A stretch of 64,000 nucleotides of DNA, from the NCBI GenBank assembly GCA_037783415.1, contig JAZGTN010000150.1, forward strand, positions 1,364,001 through 1,428,000. Direction: 5' to 3'. How positions within the stretch are numbered: the first letter of the stretch is position 1; each line of letters starts with the position of its first letter. The notes beneath the pieces are model-generated. The model searched no databases. It saw only the letters and a list, made by a program, of their open reading frames with translations, and was not told where the DNA came from. Source of the stretch: Leptasterias polaris (taxonomy: Eukaryota; Echinodermata; Asteroidea; Forcipulatida; Asteriidae). Shown piece by piece: positions 43,601 to 53,454 of the stretch. The position numbers and the translations under genes were made by a program.

Positions 43601-46600
43601 TTTTACAAATTGTATGTTGTAAATATGATTGTAAATTTGATTTCATGGTGTTACCTGATCTTACAGATGATGCAACATATCTGCTGAAATTGTGTGGAGC
43701 GACTGTAGTGGATTCTCCTGATGCATTTAGTGGCATTTCATCTAGCAAGTGTGTGATAATCTCTTTGTTGTTGGACACAAATGACACATTGGACAGGAAA
43801 TATAAAGGTATGTGGTTACAAGCTCATAGGTGATGAGTGCCAAACGCCTTCAAAATAAATGTTCAGTGTTCTTGGTTAGAGTAAACACATAATTGAGGCT
43901 CAGATGTTTCACTTGAAGTTAAAGCGATTGGCACAAAAACAATATTCTTAAAGATAACAGCATTTCAGATATTTCTCAGGACAATTGTTATCAGTACAAA
44001 CTTTACCAAGTAAGATTTTTTTCTTCACATGAAAAAATGATTATACACACTCTTCATGCGTGGATATCACTTTGAAAAGCTAAACATTGAACTCGTTATT
44101 TTAAAATTAAAGTTGTGGAGAGGGTTTCAGTAAATCTGGAGTTGGAGAAGATATCTTCAGAGTCTTCGTCTATATTGTGGATTATCAATTTGTAGTATAA
44201 TTTAAATTTATAGAAATTTATTAATTTTATGTCGCAGTTCTGAATGCAAAATATGAAGTTCCAGTCATCAAGGTAGAGTGGATGTTTGACTGTATTACTA
44301 CGTACACCAGCAATCCATCACAGAAGTATAGTCTTTGTGACTTACGTAAGTTGCCATTACTTACATTGTGTTCATGACCTACATGATCAGATGTGTCCAG
44401 CCCTCTAAAACCCGACCAGACCAAACCTTGTATCTGGTCAGCAGGTCAGGACACATACTTTTGGAGGGTTTTAAAAGGGGAAAATCAGCTGGGAGTTGGG
44501 GGATTAAGATTGTTATCACCACTAATCCGATAAGTGTTTCCCAAAGGTGTGAAACCATCCTGCCTGAAGGAATCCATGTGAATTTATTTCAATTGAACAC
44601 TAGAATATTGAGTGATATTATATTTAAAATAATTAGAATTGTAAAACGTTATTTGGTTTTCTTTTTTGAATGGTAAAAATCCATCAAGTAATGACAGAGT
44701 ACTGTACAACTTTGTCATGCATATTGCCAATGGCAACTTCATGTAGCTTTTACAAAGTAGTTCCAGCAATCATCCAGTCAGTTTCCTGTCCAGAGCAGGT
44801 TGTTTGTTTAAGGGATTAGAGGGATTATCACAGTTGGATGCCAGGACAGTGTGTTTACTTAAGGATCCTCCAAAAGTATGTGTGAAACCAGCAAGATTTT
44901 TTAGAGGGCTGGACAAGTCATGGATGTCAAGAATGTCTACATTTCTTTCTTTCCTGATAACCTCATATGGCCCCCAAAATGTGCACTGGAAATAAATGTC
45001 GGCTATAAAACGTTGATAAAAAGTCCATAAAACGTTGATGCGTGATACAAAAACATGTATTGACAAATTTTCAATCAGTTTACTAAAAATAAAAAGATTG
45101 TTGATGTGTTTATGCTCAAAACAATATTTGCCAATGTGCACTGTTCAGTTGTTCCTTGTCATATCTTAAAAGTATGAATGCATCTTGTTGGGTGTTTGTG
45201 CAATTTTTTTATATATTATGTGTATTTCTCATAGGGGAATCATCCACAGATGAAAAACCAAATGCAAGCACCAGCAAAGAGGTAAGGAAATTAAAGTTAG
45301 CTGTAAGATGCATCCCTGACTTTTTGCTGAGGGACTAAAGTTTTTTCTCCGATCGGATTTTAGTATTCTTTTTTTAATTAACCACCACTAATCTTTGCCA
45401 ACTTTTTAATTGACTGTCTGAAATTAATGACCCTTCAGTGTTCACATCAGTTTTTACTCTCAGATCAGTCAAAACATGGGCAATGTATCTTTAATGTGGA
45501 GTGTCGTGGCCGAGTGGTTAGTGCGTCGGACTCAAGCCCTGGTGGCTGAGTCATCGGAGTGTGGGTTCGAATCCCGGTCGCGGCACTTGTGTCCTTGAGC
45601 AAGATACTTTACCATAATTGCTTTGTCCTTCGGATGGGACATTAAGCCGTTGGTCCCGTGTGTTGTGTAATGCACGTAAAAGAACCCAGTGCACTTATCG
45701 CAAAGAGAAGGGGTCCGCCCCGGTGTTCCTGGTTTGATCGGCTGCAGATTGCGCCACAGCACCTTGTAAACCGTTACATGGTGCTATGTAAAGGAACAGG
45801 TCTCATGGTTTCAAATCATAACTCCACATACCTTGCAGGAAAAATACTGAGCGCTTTGATCATGCTTTGGAAAAGCGCAATATAAATGCCTGTTATTATT
45901 ATGTTATTATTAATGTTTGGTGAGGTTTAGCATTCTAAATCTTTCATGGAGCTGGTTTATAAATGTTAGATTTAATTATTAATGTTCAATGTTATTTGCT
46001 ATGTCTCGGTTTAAATTTTAATTGGATTATAGGTTTTTATTGTATATAATCCAACCAGGATTATTCATGGTTGTTAATAATAATAATAATTCTCAAGTGC
46101 ATTGGGACCTGACGATATGCGCTATATAAAAATCGTTGTTCTTGTTCATGTTGTTCTTGTGTTTATTATTGTTCTTGTGTTTATTATTGATCTTATTATT
46201 GCTATTATGCTTATTATTATTATTATTAATATTATTGTTATTATTAACAATACAGGGTGATATGACAGACACTGTTGTTGACTTGGTGAGTAAGTCGAAG
46301 CCATCTGAGAGCAGATTTGATGACAGCAGGGAAGGAGGCTGTGACCAACCCTATGCACCTGTGTCAAGAAAACATGTAAGATAATTTCTCACTGCTAACA
46401 GCACAACTGAAATTAAATAGCCAGAGGACATTTTAAAAAAATAGTAGAGGACATTAAAAATATTTATGACGGTTATTGTGAAAAAGACAATATCTGCCAC
46501 TTATTGTAGGAAATTTCACTAAAAAATGTGTATAGTTGCTGAAACAGTGCCCGTGCACAAAAACACCAAAAACTCGGAGTTAGACAGCTCAGTTAGTACA

Positions 46601-49381
46601 TCCATGATGTTTGTGTTAATTCAGAATTATTGTTATTTCAATCAATATAGTATTACTTTTATTCTTTTTTAAGTCTGTTGTATTGTTTTCTTTTACAGGA
46701 TGATATAGATGCCACCAGTGACTCATCAGGGAGTGAATATATGCCATCTGAGAGCAACTCTGATGACAGCAGTGAACAAGACTGTGAGCAAACTAACAGA
46801 CGTTTGTCAACAAAACATGTAAGCAAACATCTCACTGCTGATACTGCAATGACATCAAGTGCATGTTGAGAGCAAGAACTCATAATACTTGTATAGTGGA
46901 TGCGTTCTCTTTAACCCTAATCCCCTGAGCATTGTTTCTGAATAATACAAATCATACAAAATCACACAACTTGCTTTGTTGTCCAGGGGGTTAGGGTTAA
47001 TATTGTATTGATAACAAAACTAAGTAAATAAAAACACCCCCACTACTCACTTGAAGATCTTACTCTAAAGAGACACTAATTGGTGAAACACCGACAGCTC
47101 AAAATGCAGTATATAGTGCCTGCAAAAAATATAAGTACCTTTTTTTACAAAGGGAATTTTTATTTGATTTGCTTTCATTTGATGATTTTTATAGACTGAT
47201 ACCACCCCTAACTCTGAAGGGAGAGAGAGAGAAAGCAGCACACCAGATACAAGTCATCCAAAGCATCCCAAGCAACCGGTGGCTAACACCAGCAATTTGT
47301 ATGTAGTTGATGTCAATACTCTTAAATATTGCTATTGTCTTTATTGTGAAGCACCACACAAGAAACTGGCACGTCACTGTCAAAGAATCCATGCTAAAGA
47401 AGAACTAGTTGCTGAAGCCCTAGCTGTGCCAAAAGATGACAAAAGTCAAAGAAGACGAAAGTGGCAACATATTAGGAACCTTGGGAATCATGAACATAAC
47501 ATACTGGTACATCAACATGAAAAAACTGACCTTGTTGTCCGCAAGAGGCCTGTGGACAATAAAGTCGGCAAACATACTATAAATGATTACATACCATGTA
47601 GCAATTGTTTTGGATACTTTCATCGACTTTCACTTTGGAAACACAAAATAACATGTCCCTGTCACAATAAAGGTAAAAAATCTAAGAACTCTGTCAGGGA
47701 AGGGCGGATGCTCATACCCACTAAGTTCAATATTTCATTCCAGGTCAATAATATCCTTAGAGATATTAAGAGGGACATGGTGTCACTCATTGTGAGGAAT
47801 GACAAAGAGATTCTGCAAGTTGGAAGTAATGTTTTAGGGACATGCAACTCGCATAGAAGAGGGGACAAAGCCAGAGAAAAAATGAGGACTCTGGCCAAAG
47901 TTCTTGACATTTCAAGACAATTGGATAGTAGTATTGAGCAGGCAAAGGACTTAGTGCGGCCAGTCTCCTTTGACTCTGTGGTCAAAGCGGCTCTCACTTT
48001 GTCCGGTTATGATGAGAATAACCAAACCTATCAGGCTTTCTCTACTGCATTAAGGGTTGGTTTTGCCATGACTGACCTGGCTGTTGTTGTTAAGAATAAT
48101 TTTATTCGACAACAAAGTCGTGAGGAGGTCTCGATGGTGGATGACTTTCTCCATCTGTTGAAAACAGAATGGAAAATTCATGTAACTGCAGGGGCTCGTC
48201 GCCAACAGCAGGAGAGATCCTGGAAAAATCCAAAGATTCTCCCTCTCACTGAGGACTGCGTTAAATTCAATGCTTTCTTAAAGAAGAGTGAAGAAAGCTT
48301 GAAAGCAGAAGGGATCTCCGATGCAACGTACACAGACCTGGCACAAATTACACTAGCTCAGGTAATTCTGTACAATAGGCGACGTCCAAAGGAAGTCGAA
48401 CTCCTTACAGTTAAACACTACATGGACAGTATTCACAACAAAACACCAGTCCATGATGAAATAAGGAAGTCTCTTACAGCCCCTGAGAGAGTCGCTCTGA
48501 AGAGACTCACACTCATAATGGTAAGGGGCAAAAGAGGGAGAGGTGTCCCAATACTGCTCCCTCCCCACTTAAAGGAGAGTATGGACATTCTCGCCAAATA
48601 CAACGAAGGTAAACAGTTTATATTTTCAAGGGTGAGTGATGGTGCTTCAACTCCCATTAGGGCCTACCAGGTCATGGCCCAACTGACATCAATGGCATCC
48701 CTGAAGCATCCGGAAAATGTCAGGTGCACTAAACTTAGAAAGCACCTGGCCACACTTTCCCAACTGTTAGACCTTAAGGACAATGAACTGGAGCAACTTG
48801 CCACTCACATGGGGCATGATGTAACAGTTCATCGTGAGTATTATCGGCTTCCCTCGGAAACCCTCCTTCTGGCCAAAATGAGCAAGTTGCTCAACCTTGC
48901 GCAAGAAGGAAGAATTTCCAAATTCAAGGGCAAGTCACTTAAAGACATAAGTCTGGAGGTTGACGAGTCCCTGCCTGCTGACGATAGTGAAAGTGAAAAT
49001 GAAGACCACGAGGATGAGATGGAAGATGACCAGTTACAAGATGATAATCGGGGAATAGAACATGTCAGTGACAATAAAGATAATGAAATTCGTCGTAAAC
49101 CAAGTGGTAATCCACAATCAAAGCGGCAGATAGTTCGATCGCAAAGAAAATATAATAAATGGAAAAAAAGCCAGGAGCAATTCATTGTTGCGCAAAAGGA
49201 AGTTCGTACACTGCTAAAAAGTAAAAAGGTACCAGGAAAGACATTGTGCCTCTTAATTTTGAAGAGAGGGGGCACTATTCTTGAGGGCAAATCCTGGACT
49301 GAACTTAGAAATAAAATTAACAACATCAATCTGAAGGCCAAATCCAAACTAAAACGAATGGAACACAACATGTTTTCATAA
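39571..49381 (+). CDS. Putative chimeric gene: SET - kinase - BRCT x2 - tyrosine recombinase
   Basis: Exons: 39571-39686 and 40597-40648 (SET start), 40992-41220 (kinase C-lobe), 41806-41891, 42147-42234, 42718-42798, 43061-43237, 43667-43807 and 44238-44345 (tandem BRCT), 45235-45281, 46256-46375 and 46699-46818 (acidic linker), 47195-49381 (recombinase and stop). Phases match at every junction from the kinase exon onward (1,0,1,1,1,1,1,0,0,0). SET exon 2 ends in phase 2 and cannot join the phase-0 kinase exon directly, so an exon is missing or the SET piece is separate. A simpler reading is two or three genes: reading through the last BRCT donor reaches a TGA at 44377-44379, about where a BRCA1-type protein would end. 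One transcript is inference. Confidence 0.45.
40992..41220 (+). CDS. Protein-kinase C-lobe exon, IRE1/RNase L-like
   Basis: One exon of 229 bp encodes MAGCLVYYILTDGHIPHETT, a stretch with VRNMKAGIFKLSHL, then LIERMINPEEQFRPSIEECV. The 'GC-x-YY-LT-G-HP' helix F region, the 'I-G-x-L-L' turn and the 'LI-x-MI-P-x(4)-RPS' helices are the lower kinase lobe of IRE1, RNase L and related kinases. No exon with the Lys-, HRD- or DFG-motif was found upstream, so this is only a kinase remnant or an exon borrowed by another gene. Its donor (phase 1) matches the next BRCT exon. Confidence 0.55.
41284..41397. mobile_element. Foldback repeat with TTTTAGAAGATGT arms
   Basis: Arms TTTTAGAAGATGT and ACATCTTCTAAAA enclose a loop with CAACGTTTCGAACAGTATGC and TCTGTTCGTC, nearly the same core as the foldback at 9.39 kb. 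It lies in the intron between the kinase and BRCT exons. Confidence 0.55.
41806..44345 (+). CDS. BRCA1-like tandem BRCT domains (six exons)
   Basis: Spliced, the exons read TENSCMARISLVATLLNAKE, CGVVQLAKMTKC, FDSFTTHVITSADDKN, GIAARVWIVSFEWVKASLKK, EEEFEVQGDTVNGKTQAPER, TVVLIGHREKTTK, YLLKLCGATVVDSPDAF and VPVIKVEWMFDCITTY. BRCT1 has the THV strand and the W-x-V-S-F-x-WV helix, the linker has the 'FEV-GD-VNG' string, and BRCT2 has 'LCGA-VV' and 'EW-x-D-x(3)-Y'. That linker and the final helix fit BRCA1 better than BARD1. Tandem BRCTs bind phosphopeptides in DNA-damage signalling in the nucleus. All six junctions are GT-AG with consistent phases. BARD1, or a BRCT pair captured by another gene, remains possible. 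Confidence 0.75.
42805..42912 (+). repeat. SINE 3' tail in BRCT intron
   Basis: GCTGCGCTATATAAATTTAT followed by (TTA)n is the terminal piece of the local SINE family; the head is missing. Confidence 0.5.
43352..43500 (+). repeat. tRNA-like SINE fragment in BRCT intron
   Basis: GGTGGTGTAGTAGTAAGACA (A-box region) and GGTTCGAGTCC (B box) lie about 45 bp apart, then a non-tRNA body with GAGTATACAGTGCCTATAAC. It lies on + in an intron. It is a SINE rather than a tRNA gene because the arms pair poorly. Confidence 0.5.
45235..46818 (+). CDS. Acidic linker exons, including a duplicated 120-bp exon
   Basis: Exon 45235-45281 encodes ESSTDEKPNASTSKE. Exons 46256-46375 and 46699-46818 are each exactly 120 bp, phase 0-0, and align at PSES-x2-DDS-x-E-x2-C-x-Q and at the end S-x-KH before the donor CAT-GTAAG. 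They look like a tandem exon duplication. The second contains SSGSEYMPSESNSDDSSEQD, a Ser/Asp/Glu-rich disordered region of the kind often found before tyrosine-recombinase-like proteins of animals. Confidence 0.55.
45498..45912 (+). repeat. Full-length tRNA-Leu-like SINE
   Basis: The first ~86 bp fold like a long-variable-arm tRNA (GTGTCGTGGCCGAGTGGTTA, an anticodon-like CAA in GGACTCAAGCC, B box GGTTCGAATCC). A conserved body and the end AAGCGCAATATAAATGCC with a TTATTATTATG tail follow. It shares its body with the SINE at 12.2 kb. It sits in the intron after the first acidic exon of the chimeric locus. Confidence 0.8.
46080..46252. repeat. Microsatellite-rich SINE tail, (TTATT/GTTCTTGT)n
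   Basis: GCGCTATATAAAAATCG is followed by TTGTTCTTGT repeats and TTATTATTATTATT. It directly precedes the acceptor of the 46256 exon, so the polypyrimidine tract of that exon is made of repeat sequence. Confidence 0.6.
47195..49381 (+). CDS. Crypton-like tyrosine recombinase, large terminal exon
   Basis: The exon is open from the acceptor at 47194 to a TAA at 49379-49381 (728 codons) with no internal stop. Zinc-finger-like pairs come first: CYCLYCEAPHKKLARHCQRI-H and PCSNCFGYFHRLSLWKH-x3-C. A helical core-binding region follows, then a tyrosine-recombinase catalytic domain: Arg in ILYNRRRPKEVELL (about 48377), GKRGRGVPILLPP, RCTKLRKHLATL (about 48737), THMGHDVTVHREYYRL with the candidate nucleophile Tyr near 48838-48843. 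The tail has an acidic segment and a basic helix pair. The family is known to me from animal genomes as uncharacterised recombinase-derived genes. The intact frame in a transposon-rich region suggests recent activity or selection. Whether it is free or fused to the BRCT exons is open. Confidence 0.75.
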   Translation, partial: TDTTPNSEGRERESSTPDTSHPKHPKQPVANTSNLYVVDVNTLKYCYCLYCEAPHKKLARHCQRIHAKEELVAEALAVPKDDKSQRRRKWQHIRNLGNHEHNILVHQHEKTDLVVRKRPVDNKVGKHTINDYIPCSNCFGYFHRLSLWKHKITCPCHNKGKKSKNSVREGRMLIPTKFNISFQVNNILRDIKRDMVSLIVRNDKEILQVGSNVLGTCNSHRRGDKAREKMRTLAKVLDISRQLDSSIEQAKDLVRPVSFDSVVKAALTLSGYDENNQTYQAFSTALRVGFAMTDLAVVVKNNFIRQQSREEVSMVDDFLHLLKTEWKIHVTAGARRQQQERSWKNPKILPLTEDCVKFNAFLKKSEESLKAEGISDATYTDLAQITLAQVILYNRRRPKEVELLTVKHYMDSIHNKTPVHDEIRKSLTAPERVALKRLTLIMVRGKRGRGVPILLPPHLKESMDILAKYNEGKQFIFSRVSDGASTPIRAYQVMAQLTSMASLKHPENVRCTKLRKHLATLSQLLDLKDNELEQLATHMGHDVTVHREYYRLPSETLLLAKMSKLLNLAQEGRISKFKGKSLKDISLEVDESLPADDSESENEDHEDEMEDDQLQDDNRGIEHVSDNKDNEIRRKPSGNPQSKRQIVRSQRKYNKWKKSQEQFIVAQKEVRTLLKSKKVPGKTLCLLILKRGGTILEGKSWTELRNKINNINLKAKSKLKRMEHNMFS

Positions 49382-49583
49382 GGTACTAGCTACATCATTG
49401 GGGTTTATTTTTCATGTATTTGGAATTTTTCAAATATTTACTAATCTGACTTCTTGGCTCAATCAGCAATCAGAGAGCAGATTAAATTTTGACTAATTCC
49501 TTCAAATTACCTGGATACATATTTCATCATCTTCCTCCATTTCATGGTTTTGGTAGAGTTTCTTTTGACATAGACACCATGTA

Positions 49584-49589
49584 AATAAA
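49584..49589 (+). terminator. Candidate polyadenylation signal AATAAA
   Basis: AATAAA lies 203 bp past the recombinase stop codon within ATGTAAATAAATTC, followed by AT-rich sequence. It is the first such hexamer after the stop. Confidence 0.4.
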
Positions 49590-50860
49590 TTCTACCTGCA
49601 ACTCTTAAAAACTCTTCCCCCTGAGTACTTATGGGATTGCGCCTTTCTCTTCTCGAATTATTTCCCTTCATGATCATCCACAGAGCTTGGTGCCAACTCT
49701 GACAGCATTGATCATGCTATTTTCCTCCATCTGCAGCTTGCATCGTGGTATGTGGTAACTTTGTGTCAGTTCTCTGTCAGCAGCGCAGGTGATTTCCTTT
49801 TTTTTTCTTGGATTTCTGTGCCATTGAACAGTGAAAAACTTTATACACCTACCCATATCTGGATGAAGAACAAGTAGCTGCATGCTTTTCTCACAGTTTT
49901 ATCTCTTTGAAATTCCTTGCTGAGTGCCCATGTTTCTCTCCATCCTTAGATTTTACCGTGCTTCAAGCACAATAGCACATCCAGTCTTCTGTGCTCCTGA
50001 GTCTTTTTTGTCAGTTTGTCATTTTGGTACCCTCCATGCCCTAACCTTCAGTGCCTTTTAGCCCTAAACCTCCATTAAACATTTTTACAAGCACAAGAGA
50101 AAAACAGAAAGTTGCAGAATAATCTAAAATATTTCAGTTGCTCTTCAACAGAAGCATTGTAATGTGTACTGTTCTTAATAATATATAGAATTTTTGGGAG
50201 GGGTGTTTTTTTTCAGAAGACACTTTTATCCTCAGTTTCTTATCATGTTCTATATATTATCTTGTCAGTGAACTTTCCTCTGAACCGTTTTATAATACCG
50301 GAAATATTGCATTGAATAATCACTCCTTTTTTATAAATATTTTGAATGGACTCTTTGACAGTGACTTCATCGTGTCAGACTGGATCCTTGTACTTTCTGT
50401 ATTTACAACAAATACGTAAATAAAGCACCAGTCTGCCTCGACCTTCTACACTAATTTCATGAAAATTTGACACTTACAATTACTGGTGAAGCGTAAACAT
50501 TGACCTTTGACCTTTTGGTTTTTCGACCATTTCTCTTCAATTACGAGATGCTTTATGGTGTTTTTTTGTTCACAATCGACTTCAAAACAGCATAGTTTAT
50601 AATTTCTAATTGCTAAAATGCAAAAAGCCAAGGCCGGTAGGTCCCTTTAAAGGAATGATGATAACCCTAATATGAAGAACATTGAGACATCTGTTTAAAA
50701 TATGCTGTCATATACAGCTGTATTCTAAGACTAAGAGGTTGAAGTGAAAAAGACTATATTACTTTGTTTTAATTGAATAAACACTCTGGTCATGATGGCA
50801 TATTTAAGATCATATATATTATTTCTTTAGCAAGAGGTTATTGATATGTAAACTATGCTA
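49590..50860. other. Non-coding stretch; TTAA-type repeat end near 50650
   Basis: GCCGGTAGGTCCCTTTAAAG at 50634-50653 looks like the right end of a TTAA-flanked element, but no matching left end was found. No gene is seen. Confidence 0.35.
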
Positions 50861-51184
50861 GTCAAAAAAAGAAATGCAACACCTGGTGCCGGTTAACCCA
50901 CTGTAATCTGCGTTGTTGCCTGTTTATGATTTATACTTAAATATTTATGATAGCATCTGTAACATAGGAAATGCATTCTTGCTTTGACACATCTTGAAAA
51001 TTATACATGTAAGATATATGCATATTCACCAAAGGAATTTAATACACACTCAGCTGCGAGTAGATTTTTCTTGTTGATGATAACCAATACCTATATTTTC
51101 CCATAAAGAATGTAAAATATCTGATATTGCAACCAACCTCTTGGTGGTGACATTTTATTTTATATTATTTTTACTATTGTTTTC

Positions 51185-51973
51185 TAGTGCTGCAATGATT
51201 AATCAGTTAATCGGTTAACCGAAAACAATACGGTTACTCGGTTATTTTTTTTTCAGTTCTGTTTGTGCTGTTATCCGTAAACGACTTTGAAAAATTTGAT
51301 GCTTTTATTTTTTTTATAAAAGTTTGCGATGGCTACATATAAAGTGTACCTCGGACGATGATAGTTGTTGTACTGGGATTCATGAATGGAATTTACTTCC
51401 TAATAGCATCAAATGTTCTAATAGTCACTATCAATTTAAAAGAGCAGTAAAAAAACATCTCTCCTCCCAATATACTTAAATTTTCTCAAGGGGTAGTTCC
51501 ACCATTAAATAGGGACAGAGTGCATGAATTGAATTGACTTCATATTACCTGTTAATGTTCAATTTTTCTCTTTCAATTGTTAAGAGCAGTGAAATGTTGT
51601 CATTTGTTGTTGTGTTTACTGTTTGTTTTTGTGTTTTTTCTGTGTTTTTTAAGGACCCCGATGGAAATAAGCCGTTTACTCAGCTTTTTGGGCTATCCTT
51701 GGCTTTTAATCTGTTTACTTGTATTTTCTATGATACATGTATTTGTTTTTAATTGCCGAATAAAATAAATTAAAAAAAAGTAAATTGTCGTGATGGCCGC
51801 GTGCCCGCTGAATTATGTACAGAAAAATTCAGTGAGAAATGTCTTAAAATTTTAGGGCTGGTGTGCCATTATGCAAAAAAAATGTTGGGTATTTCGGTTC
51901 GGGTAACCGATTAATTGAACATAAAATAATACGGTTACTCGGTTACAAAATTAATGGTAAACTTGCAGCACTA
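51185..51973. mobile_element. hAT-like miniature element with TAGTGCTGCAA ends
   Basis: TAGTGCTGCAATGATTAATC on the left and TTGCAGCACTA on the right are inverse. Inside each end, blocks with TAATCGGTTAACCGAA and ATACGGTTACTCGGTTA occur in related form. TAGTGCTGCAA with NATTAATCG repeats is typical of hAT-type non-autonomous elements. It is enlarged by an inserted retrotransposon tail. Confidence 0.6.
51345..51779 (+). mobile_element. 5'-truncated non-LTR retrotransposon 3' end
   Basis: The frame reads EWNLLPNSIKCSNSHYQFKR, then AVKKHLSSQYT and a stop. This is the 'WN-LP-x2-I-x(4)-S-x3-FK-x(3)-K' C-terminus of non-LTR reverse transcriptase polyproteins. A 3' UTR follows with GGACCCCGATGGAAATAAG and a final AATAAAATAAATTAAAAAAA tail. 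It lies inside the hAT-like element. Confidence 0.6.
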
Positions 51974-53400
51974 GTTTTAACTCCAGAGTATGGTATTCTT
52001 TCTATTTCGTGGAACAAAGTAATACATTGTAAGTACAGTTGCATTGTTCATTGCAAAACTTGATTTAAAAAAAGTAAATAAATGAATGCAACTTTTGTTT
52101 TGATTTTAATTGAATATGTTGTATGGGCGCTTCAAATTGATTTCGTTCGGAGAGTTGAAATTAGCCGTATTGTGACACGGAAAGTAACACCCCCCTCCCC
52201 CGGTCGATCCATTGTGATTTCTATGGAAAAAATTATTCCAGCAAGAGGCTTCTTTTGTTCATGCACTTGGTAATAAGACACATATCGATATTGAAGTGGT
52301 GGTATTTTTTACCAATATCCATCCATAACAGCCCTGTTCTATGTAATATGGAAATGTTACTTTTCAGCTGTGTGTAAAGGACATAGTAATTCGGGAAAGC
52401 ACCCCCTTGGGGGTGATCCACGCCCCACCCCACCTATTCTTTTGTTTATTGGTGTTTGTTTTATCGTGGGGGAATATGAAAAAAAGGCGAAATGAGAAAA
52501 ACCTCTGAGAATTTATATTTGAGGGAATGCATGTTTGACCTAACCCTACCCCCCCCCCCATGCTCGTAAAATGTTACCTGCCTCCACCCCACTCAATCGC
52601 CTGCAGACACATACCTGTCCGAGGGTTCTGTGTGCAATTTGCTTGTGACCCCTTTCTATTAAATAATCCTGGGAGCATACGGTACTGACCCCGACACAAA
52701 CAATGTTTTAGTAATTTTGAAACAAACTTCATCTTTATATCTCCATTAGTAGCTTTTACAGTTTGCTAATTATATTACAATTCAGGGAAGATTCATTTAA
52801 TTATCAACTTTATTGAAGTATTGCCAACAGAAGAGCAACAGTTTTTTTCTGCTTTTTCTTGTCTTAATTATGTAATTATAAGTAGCATATCGCGCTGCAA
52901 TCGAGACTACCACAGTTTATTCTCTTTTGAAAAAGTCCCTCACATCTGGCAACTAATTATTCAAATCCATTGGGTGAATTGTATTCATATACAAAAATAT
53001 CCATTGATTATCAATAAGGGGATGGGTGTTTGTTTGTTTTTAAGGCCAACCATAATTTGACCTTTAAAAAGGGACAATTCTATGGACTACTAAAGGCCGG
53101 TCAACATGTTTTTGGCTTACCATGAGTACATTTTAATCCTCTGTGGCCAACATGTTGGCTACAGTGTGATCAATCGAGAACCTTGTATAAACATTCTAAA
53201 CAAACATCAATTAAAAATAAAAAGCAATTTACTATTTGCTTACTTTCAAAAAATTACAGGCGCTTGGACTAAAAATTTGAAGCTTACAAAAATATGCAAT
53301 TAAGCATTTATATTAGGTCAGCAGTGTGCTGTGAACCGAATATAATTCAGTTCGTTTAACATTACGATAATTAAAATAGTTTTTAACATTTGAAAGGTTG
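51974..53400. other. Non-coding stretch
   Basis: C-rich tracts near 52190 and 52550 (CCCCCCCCC) and a candidate TTAAAAAGGGAC element end at about 53062. No gene is seen. Confidence 0.4.
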
Positions 53401-53454
53401 TAGGTCTACTTCAGTTTGTTTTTGAATCCCAACCAAAATAAAATTATTGGTAAT

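Noticed and set aside
41806..44345. BARD1 as the identity of the BRCT pair
   Set aside because: FDS-x-TTHV and WVKA resemble BARD1, but the FEVQGDTVNG linker and the EWMFDCI helix fit BRCA1 better; kept only as an alternative.
45498..45583. Genuine tRNA-Leu gene
   Set aside because: The tRNA-like head is followed by a conserved SINE body and repeat tail shared with 12.2 kb, and there is no clear Pol III stop directly after it.
48841..49371. 176-codon minus-strand frame opposite the recombinase
   Set aside because: It is a shadow of the plus-strand coding exon, with a Ser/Leu-rich composition expected from antisense of acidic codons.
50862..50900. Tc1/mariner terminal repeat (AGTCAAAAAAAGAAATGCAA)
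   Set aside because: The string resembles some Tc1-type ends, but no inverse partner or transposase was found.
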